Source: Planctomycetota bacterium (GTDB taxonomy: Bacteria; Planctomycetota; Phycisphaerae; Phycisphaerales; SM1A02). From it: a DNA stretch of 10,565 nt. The notes below the pieces were generated by a model. The model was not told the origin of the DNA, made no database searches, and saw nothing but the letters and a program-made list of their open reading frames with translations. Below are positions 6,778 to 10,565 of this stretch, piece after piece; within the stretch, counting starts at the first letter, position 1, and every line of letters begins with the position of its first letter. The position numbers and the translations under genes are program-made. The stretch spans positions 1 through 10,565 of the forward strand of contig QWPU01000083.1 of NCBI GenBank assembly GCA_003671065.1. The letters are read 5' to 3'.

Positions 6778-7428
6778 CTTCACAGTCGTGGAAAGTTTCG
6801 CGGCAATGCGATCGATGAGTACGCGCTCAAGGCGTTCATCGCGTGCAATCGGGGTCCAATTTGAACGATCACGCGGCGCAAGCGGATCATCCTTCGTTGT
6901 GACATCAGTTGAGAAGCGTCCGAGCGAACGCGTGTACGCGGGGCCTTGATATCCAGGACGAAACTGTCGCTCGACACTCACCGACACGCGCAACTCAAGG
7001 TCGCCGATGGCGTTGGGAATATCAGTGCCCGTTCCGCGCGAACTTCCCGGAAGCACAGGGCCCGCAAGCGGCGCGGTACCTTCGGGCGCGAGCGGACGAA
7101 ATCCTACTTCGATGAATTCGAAATGCGCTCGACGACGCTCGAAACCAAATGTCGCCTCCACCACATCCGCCGCGGTGAGATCTTGCCACCCCCATGGTTC
7201 CATCACTGAACCCGCGGACTTGACGCCCGTGTCGATCGAACCAGCGCGGCGATCGAGGATCTGAGGCACAAGTCCTTCTTCCCGAGAGACCTCGCAAGCC
7301 GCATCAAACGCCAGTTCGTAACTCCCTCGCTCAACCGTGATGAAGCCGAGACCCGTTGGTTCGTGCGCGCAGCCCGAGATCACGGCCAGTGTGGTGAGAA
7401 TGCCGGCGGCAACGCTGATTCGGAGCAT
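6775..7428 (-). CDS. Predicted lipoprotein of unknown function
   Basis: From the ATG at 7428 the 217-residue product begins with a lipoprotein signal peptide: MLR, a hydrophobic stretch, and the lipobox VISGC with the acylated cysteine at residue 20. The next residue is alanine, not aspartate, which would favour the outer membrane under the usual sorting rule. The frame extends upstream to 7470, but those 14 residues would spoil the signal, so I rejected that start. The mature protein has a YELAFDAACEVSREEG block followed by DRRAGSIDTG (about 38-68), a pattern I associate with planctomycete lipoproteins of unknown role, then a probably beta-rich middle. The TGA stop (6777-6775) consists of the last three bases of the oppB-like fragment, so the present C-terminus (LSTTVK) may have been set by that rearrangement. 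It is divergent from the cytochrome gene. Confidence 0.82.
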   Translation of the reverse strand: MLRISVAAGILTTLAVISGCAHEPTGLGFITVERGSYELAFDAACEVSREEGLVPQILDRRAGSIDTGVKSAGSVMEPWGWQDLTAADVVEATFGFERRRAHFEFIEVGFRPLAPEGTAPLAGPVLPGSSRGTGTDIPNAIGDLELRVSVSVERQFRPGYQGPAYTRSLGRFSTDVTTKDDPLAPRDRSNWTPIARDERLERVLIDRIAAKLSTTVK

Positions 7429-7506
7429 GGGCGCAAGTGTTGCGAGGCACGGGTCCGATACCACGCTCATGGTGCTTCGAGGCAGCGGAAGTTTCGCTCC
7501 GCGATC

Positions 7507-7528
7507 TTGGTTTCACTTTGGTTTCGAA
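7507..7528. repeat. Imperfect 11-base tandem repeat in a divergent spacer
   Basis: TTGGTTTCACT (7507-7517) is followed by TTGGTTTCGAA (7518-7528), with the first eight bases identical. It lies about 80 bases upstream of the lipoprotein start on the minus strand and about 150 upstream of the cytochrome start. It may be a regulatory site shared by the divergent genes, or a neutral duplication. Confidence 0.4.
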
Positions 7529-7640
7529 CAAACGCTTGCGTCGAGTCGAGCCGATTGTACTCTGCAATGAGGCACGATCGCACCGTTTTTCGGAACGCGA
7601 CGCGTGCCTCGTGCGAAGTGTTTGCACGCGAAGTTCCCTG

Positions 7641-7664
7641 AAGACTGATCGCAAGACTGATCCC
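7641..7664 (+). repeat. 12-base tandem repeat in the cytochrome gene leader
   Basis: AAGACTGATCGC (7641-7652) and AAGACTGATCCC (7653-7664) are followed by a looser AAGCTGAAGATT and then the ATG at 7680. Over 24 bases it equals the repeat at 4278-4301 at 21 positions. There the sequence is coding; here it is probably untranslated. Confidence 0.75.
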
Positions 7665-7679
7665 AAGCTGAAGATTCCC

Positions 7680-9644
7680 ATGAAGATCCGAACGAGCCAA
7701 AGTTTTACTGCACTTCCAACCTCGCGCGTTGCACGCATCGGTGCGATCCACCGCGGAGTGCTCGTCGCCGTGGCCCTCCTCGGCGCAAGCGCGCTGGTCG
7801 GCACTGTCGTCGCGCGTGGAACTGGGCAAACACAGCTTCCGACTACGTTCGCTGACTATGTGCAACCAGGGACCCAGCCGAATCCTGACAGCGCAGTGTT
7901 CACTCCGATCTACTCGGCGCAGAACTGCACCTTCTGCCACTCCGATTACGGCAACGAAGTCGCGCCATACGACTCGTGGGTCACCAGCCTCATGGGTCAA
8001 AGCGCGCGCGATCCTGTGTGGCACGCTGCACTCACCATTGCCAATCAAGATGCGAATGTGTCGGGCGAGTTCTGCATTCGCTGCCACGCGCCTGCTGGCT
8101 GGCTCGGTGGACGCTCAACATCTGGCACGCTTGCTGAACTTCAAGGCGAAGACTTCGATGGCATCAATTGCCACTTCTGCCATCGTGTTGTGAATCCCAC
8201 AATCGGCACTGAAAGCGCGGTGGGATACCCAGGCGATCCAGTCGCGCCTGATGTTCCGATCATCAGCGCGCTCGCAAAGCAAGGCCTCGTTCCCAATGGT
8301 GCTGGCAACAGCCGCTATGTCGTTGACCCTGCCGACAATCGTCGCGGACCGTTCAGCGATGTGCCACAAAATCTCCACGGCGGTGAAGTAAAACTCATCA
8401 CCTCGCCATATCACCGCTCGAGCGAATTCTGCGGCACCTGCCACGATGTGAGCGGACCAACCTACTCCAAGAACAAGAAGGGCGAGTATGTCCTCAATGC
8501 GCTCAACGCGCCGCATCCAACGCAAGATCTTTCCAACATGTTTCCTGAGCAACGCACCTACAGCGAATGGCTCAACAGTTCGTATGTGAACGGCGTGCAA
8601 TATGCAGATCATCGGTACGGCGGAAACACTGTTGATGGCGTGGTGTCGAGTTGCCAAGACTGCCACATGCCAAAGGTCATCGCAGGTGGTTGCGTGTTCT
8701 ACGAGTACGGCGATCCGTGGTTCGTGCGCACTGATATGCCGCAGCACTCGTTTGCAGGCGCGAATACATGGGTTGTGCAGGGTATTCGCAACATCGTTGG
8801 TGCAGAAGAAGCGGACGCGCTTGGCATGACGCAAGAGCGCATTGACATGTCCGCTGCACGCACAGTTCAAATGTTGCAGAACGCGTCGGACATGACGCTG
8901 ACGCAAAAGGGGAATGAACTCAAGGTTCGTATCACCAATGAATCGGGCCACAAACTTCCAACGGGGTACCCTGAAGGTCGTCGCATGTGGGTGAATGTGA
9001 AGTTCACCAACGCGAAGGGCACAGTCATTGCGGAGCGTGGCGCGTACAACAGCGCGACTGCAGCGCTCACCACTGTCGACACGAAGGTGTATCAAGCGAA
9101 GCAAGGCATCACCTCAGCGATCTCCGCGCTCACGGGGTTGCCAGCGGGACCTGGATTCCATCTGGCGCTTGCAAACAAGGTGTTTTTCGACAATCGCATT
9201 CCAGCGCGCGGGTTTACCAACGCGGCGTACAGCTCAATTGGCGCGGGGCCAGTTGGCTACACCTACGCCGACGGCCAACACTGGGACGACACGCTGTTCC
9301 CGATTCCCAGTGGAGCCGCAAGCGCAACAGTCACGCTGTACTTTCAAACTTCGACGAAGGAATACATGGAGTTCTTGCGTGATGCAAATGTCACCGACAC
9401 CTACGGTCAAACTGCATACGACGCGTGGGTTGGCGCGGGCAAGAGCGCGCCTGTTGCGATGGATGCTGCCGTGCTGAATTTTGCGTCAGGCAATCCTGCG
9501 GATCTCAACAATGATGGCTCTGTGGACGCGACTGATCTCTCGATCCTTCTCAGCAACTGGGGCGGATCTGGTATCGGCGACATCGACAACAGCGGAACGG
9601 TAGAAGCTGGTGATCTCGCAACGCTGCTTGGCGCGTGGGGCTGA
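7680..9644 (+). CDS. Secreted five-haem cytochrome c with dockerin-like C-terminus
   Basis: This is an extracytoplasmic electron-transfer protein. The 654 residues start at the ATG at 7680; the frame is open back to a GTG at 7437, but that would bury the signal sequence. Residues 26-46 are hydrophobic after a basic region and end in VVA before RGTGQ, a plausible signal peptide with a long n-region. Five CXXCH haem sites are visible: CTFCH (83-87), CIRCH (132-136), CHFCH (164-168), CGTCH (251-255) and CQDCH (325-329). A segment seen in multihaem cytochromes follows (SGHKLPTGYPEGRR, 422-434), then a probably beta-sandwich part to about 600. Residues 608-654 hold two EF-hand/dockerin-like repeats with calcium-type positions D608, N610, D612, D616 and D634, D636, S638, E642, ending LLGAWG. 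The redox partner is unknown; nitrogen- or metal-related roles are possible but not shown. Confidence 0.93.
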   Translation: MKIRTSQSFTALPTSRVARIGAIHRGVLVAVALLGASALVGTVVARGTGQTQLPTTFADYVQPGTQPNPDSAVFTPIYSAQNCTFCHSDYGNEVAPYDSWVTSLMGQSARDPVWHAALTIANQDANVSGEFCIRCHAPAGWLGGRSTSGTLAELQGEDFDGINCHFCHRVVNPTIGTESAVGYPGDPVAPDVPIISALAKQGLVPNGAGNSRYVVDPADNRRGPFSDVPQNLHGGEVKLITSPYHRSSEFCGTCHDVSGPTYSKNKKGEYVLNALNAPHPTQDLSNMFPEQRTYSEWLNSSYVNGVQYADHRYGGNTVDGVVSSCQDCHMPKVIAGGCVFYEYGDPWFVRTDMPQHSFAGANTWVVQGIRNIVGAEEADALGMTQERIDMSAARTVQMLQNASDMTLTQKGNELKVRITNESGHKLPTGYPEGRRMWVNVKFTNAKGTVIAERGAYNSATAALTTVDTKVYQAKQGITSAISALTGLPAGPGFHLALANKVFFDNRIPARGFTNAAYSSIGAGPVGYTYADGQHWDDTLFPIPSGAASATVTLYFQTSTKEYMEFLRDANVTDTYGQTAYDAWVGAGKSAPVAMDAAVLNFASGNPADLNNDGSVDATDLSILLSNWGGSGIGDIDNSGTVEAGDLATLLGAWG

Positions 9645-9677
9645 GTAGATGGATGATTAGATGGTTGAGTAGATGGG
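9642..9677 (+). repeat. 12-base tandem repeat between the cytochrome and rsmA
   Basis: TGAGTAGATGGA (9642-9653), TGATTAGATGGT (9654-9665) and TGAGTAGATGGG (9666-9677) make three near-identical units. The first begins with the TGA stop of the cytochrome gene. Thirty bases remain before the rsmA GTG. The units are AT-richer than the flanking genes. No hairpin forms. Confidence 0.8.
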
Positions 9678-9707
9678 ACTGAGTGCATTTCATACGATGC
9701 GCGCCCC

Positions 9708-10520
9708 GTGCAGACGCTCACCGACATTCGCGCCATGCTTGCCGCTCATGGCATGACACCGAAGCATCGCTACGGACAGAACTTTCTCACGGATCAAAAT
9801 CTACTCCGCAAACTCGTTGACGCGAGCGGGATCAGTCCAACGAGCGTTGTGCTTGAAATCGGTCCAGGCACAGGCACGATGAGCGAAGAGATCCTTCTGC
9901 GCGGCGCAGAGCTGATCGCAATTGAACTTGACCGCGACATGAGCGCGCTCCTTCGCGAGCACTTCGCAAGAGAGCCCCGCTTCACGCTGATCGAAGGCGA
10001 TTGCCTCGACGGCAAACGCGCGCTCAACGCAGACGCGCTCAAGAAACTCAACGGCCGCGCCTTCACACTCGTTGCAAATCTTCCCTACCAAGCGGCGAGT
10101 CCCGTGATGGCGAATTGCGCGGCGATGCCTCAATGCCTCGGTCAATTCGTCACGATCCAGCGCGAAGTAGGCGACCGTCTTCGCGCACAAGCAGGAAGTG
10201 GCGAGTACGGCCCGCTCACGATTGTCGTGCAAGCCTTTGCGGAGGTTGAACAACTGGCCGTCCTCGCGCCAGGCTGCTTCTGGCCGCCGCCTGAAGTGAC
10301 GAGCGCAATGCTTGCGATACGGCCGCGCGCGACAGCGGCAATCGCGCACGCCGAAGTCGATGCATTCGGCGCATTCATTCACACACTGTTTTCCAAACGC
10401 CGCAAACAACTCGGCGCAATCCTCGGCCGAAATCGAGCATGGCCCGAGGGTATTGATCCAAACGCAAGGCCAGAAACGCTGGCAATCACGGACCTCGTCC
10501 GACTCTGGCGCGCGGGGTGA
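9708..10520 (+). CDS. rsmA: 16S rRNA (adenine1518/1519-N6)-dimethyltransferase RsmA
   Basis: RsmA (KsgA) uses S-adenosylmethionine to dimethylate two adjacent adenines in the helix 45 loop of 16S rRNA during late 30S assembly. The 270 residues are typical. Visible motifs are GQNFL (23-27), the SAM-binding VLEIGPGTGTM (48-58), the acidic ELD (73-75), GDCL with Asp98, the catalytic NLPY (124-127), FWPPPEVTSAM (191-201) and the C-terminal FSKRRKQL (228-235). After NLPY it has QAAS where many family members have an aromatic and ITS; Gln there is within family variation as far as I know. The GTG at 9708 gives the normal N-terminal helix (LTDIRAMLAAHGMTPKHRYGQNFL overall layout); an ATG at 9735 would shorten it by nine residues. 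It follows the cytochrome by 63 bases but is probably unrelated in function. Confidence 0.97.
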   Translation: MQTLTDIRAMLAAHGMTPKHRYGQNFLTDQNLLRKLVDASGISPTSVVLEIGPGTGTMSEEILLRGAELIAIELDRDMSALLREHFAREPRFTLIEGDCLDGKRALNADALKKLNGRAFTLVANLPYQAASPVMANCAAMPQCLGQFVTIQREVGDRLRAQAGSGEYGPLTIVVQAFAEVEQLAVLAPGCFWPPPEVTSAMLAIRPRATAAIAHAEVDAFGAFIHTLFSKRRKQLGAILGRNRAWPEGIDPNARPETLAITDLVRLWRAG

Positions 10521-10527
10521 GCTCACC
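10516..10527. other. Perfect 12-base palindrome over the rsmA stop codon
   Basis: GGTGAGCTCACC is its own reverse complement and contains the rsmA TGA. With no loop and no T-run it is a poor terminator; a protein-binding site between convergent genes, or chance, is as likely. Confidence 0.25.
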
Positions 10528-10565
10528 TCACCACGTATACACCACTCGATACGTAATCACCTTCG
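10528..10565 (-). CDS. Possible C-terminus of a convergent gene, cut by the window edge
   Basis: On the minus strand the final bases read KVITYRVVYTW and then TGA (10530-10528), an alternating pattern like a beta strand. A second minus frame stops at 10525-10523 after EGDYVSSGVYVVR and is equally open. Twelve codons cannot prove a gene or choose the frame. Confidence 0.2.
   Translation of the reverse strand, partial: KVITYRVVYTW

Noticed and set aside
7536..7561. Promoter TTGCGT/TGTACT for the cytochrome gene
   Set aside because: Matches are weak and the spacer is only 14 bases.
7437..7679. Upstream extension of the cytochrome frame from a GTG
   Set aside because: It adds 81 residues without protein-like character, hides the signal sequence, and overlaps the region just before the divergent lipoprotein start. 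The ATG at 7680 is the better start.
8115..9104. 329-codon open frame on the minus strand
   Set aside because: It lies wholly opposite the cytochrome gene, whose haem motifs and domains prove the plus-strand frame. Its product is Arg/His/Cys-rich without recognisable motifs.
9801..10526. 241-codon open frame on the minus strand
   Set aside because: It is antisense to rsmA, whose motifs fix the plus-strand frame, and has no family features.

Overview
The window looks like a piece of a Phycisphaerales-type planctomycete chromosome. The best clue is the end of the multihaem cytochrome: two dockerin/EF-hand-like repeats closing in LLSNWG and LLGAWG, a tail that is common on exported proteins of that group. 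Weak or absent Shine-Dalgarno sequences, two GTG starts and many exported proteins of unknown function fit. This placement is inference. I see no rRNA, tRNA, transposase or CRISPR array.

Layout. An exported TPR-like protein (1-1006, minus, cut by the left edge) is divergent from an exported helical-repeat protein (1333-2400). The latter is followed after 11 bases by a large OppA-type peptide-binding protein (2412-4322) and, with an ATGA overlap, an OppB-type permease (4319-5287). These three look like one operon, but oppC, oppD and oppF are absent. A 321-base stretch without an intact gene then leads to a class II Fic AMP-transferase with a C-terminal winged-helix domain (5609-6694). Just after fic lies a decayed fragment of the same oppB gene (6712-6777). 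A lipoprotein gene on the minus strand (6775-7428) takes its stop codon from the end of that fragment. Divergent from it is a secreted five-haem cytochrome c with the dockerin-like tail (7680-9644), followed by rsmA, the 16S rRNA dimethyltransferase (9708-10520). The last bases may be the 3' end of a convergent gene.

How the genes relate. The operon points to peptide capture at the cell surface, with the rest of the transporter encoded elsewhere or lost. The fic segment looks like an insertion or rearrangement behind oppB: a partial oppB copy lies on its far side and an 11-base direct repeat brackets it. The cytochrome points to extracytoplasmic electron transfer. rsmA is housekeeping.

The most unusual pattern is non-coding. 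Short tandem direct repeats with a period close to 12 bases sit just upstream of, or across, most gene starts (1299-1332, 4278-4301, 5577-5608, 7641-7664, 9642-9677, with looser 11- and 13-base versions at 7507-7528 and 1073-1098). Before fic the repeats fill the spacer of a plausible promoter and the leader, as an autoregulatory operator might.
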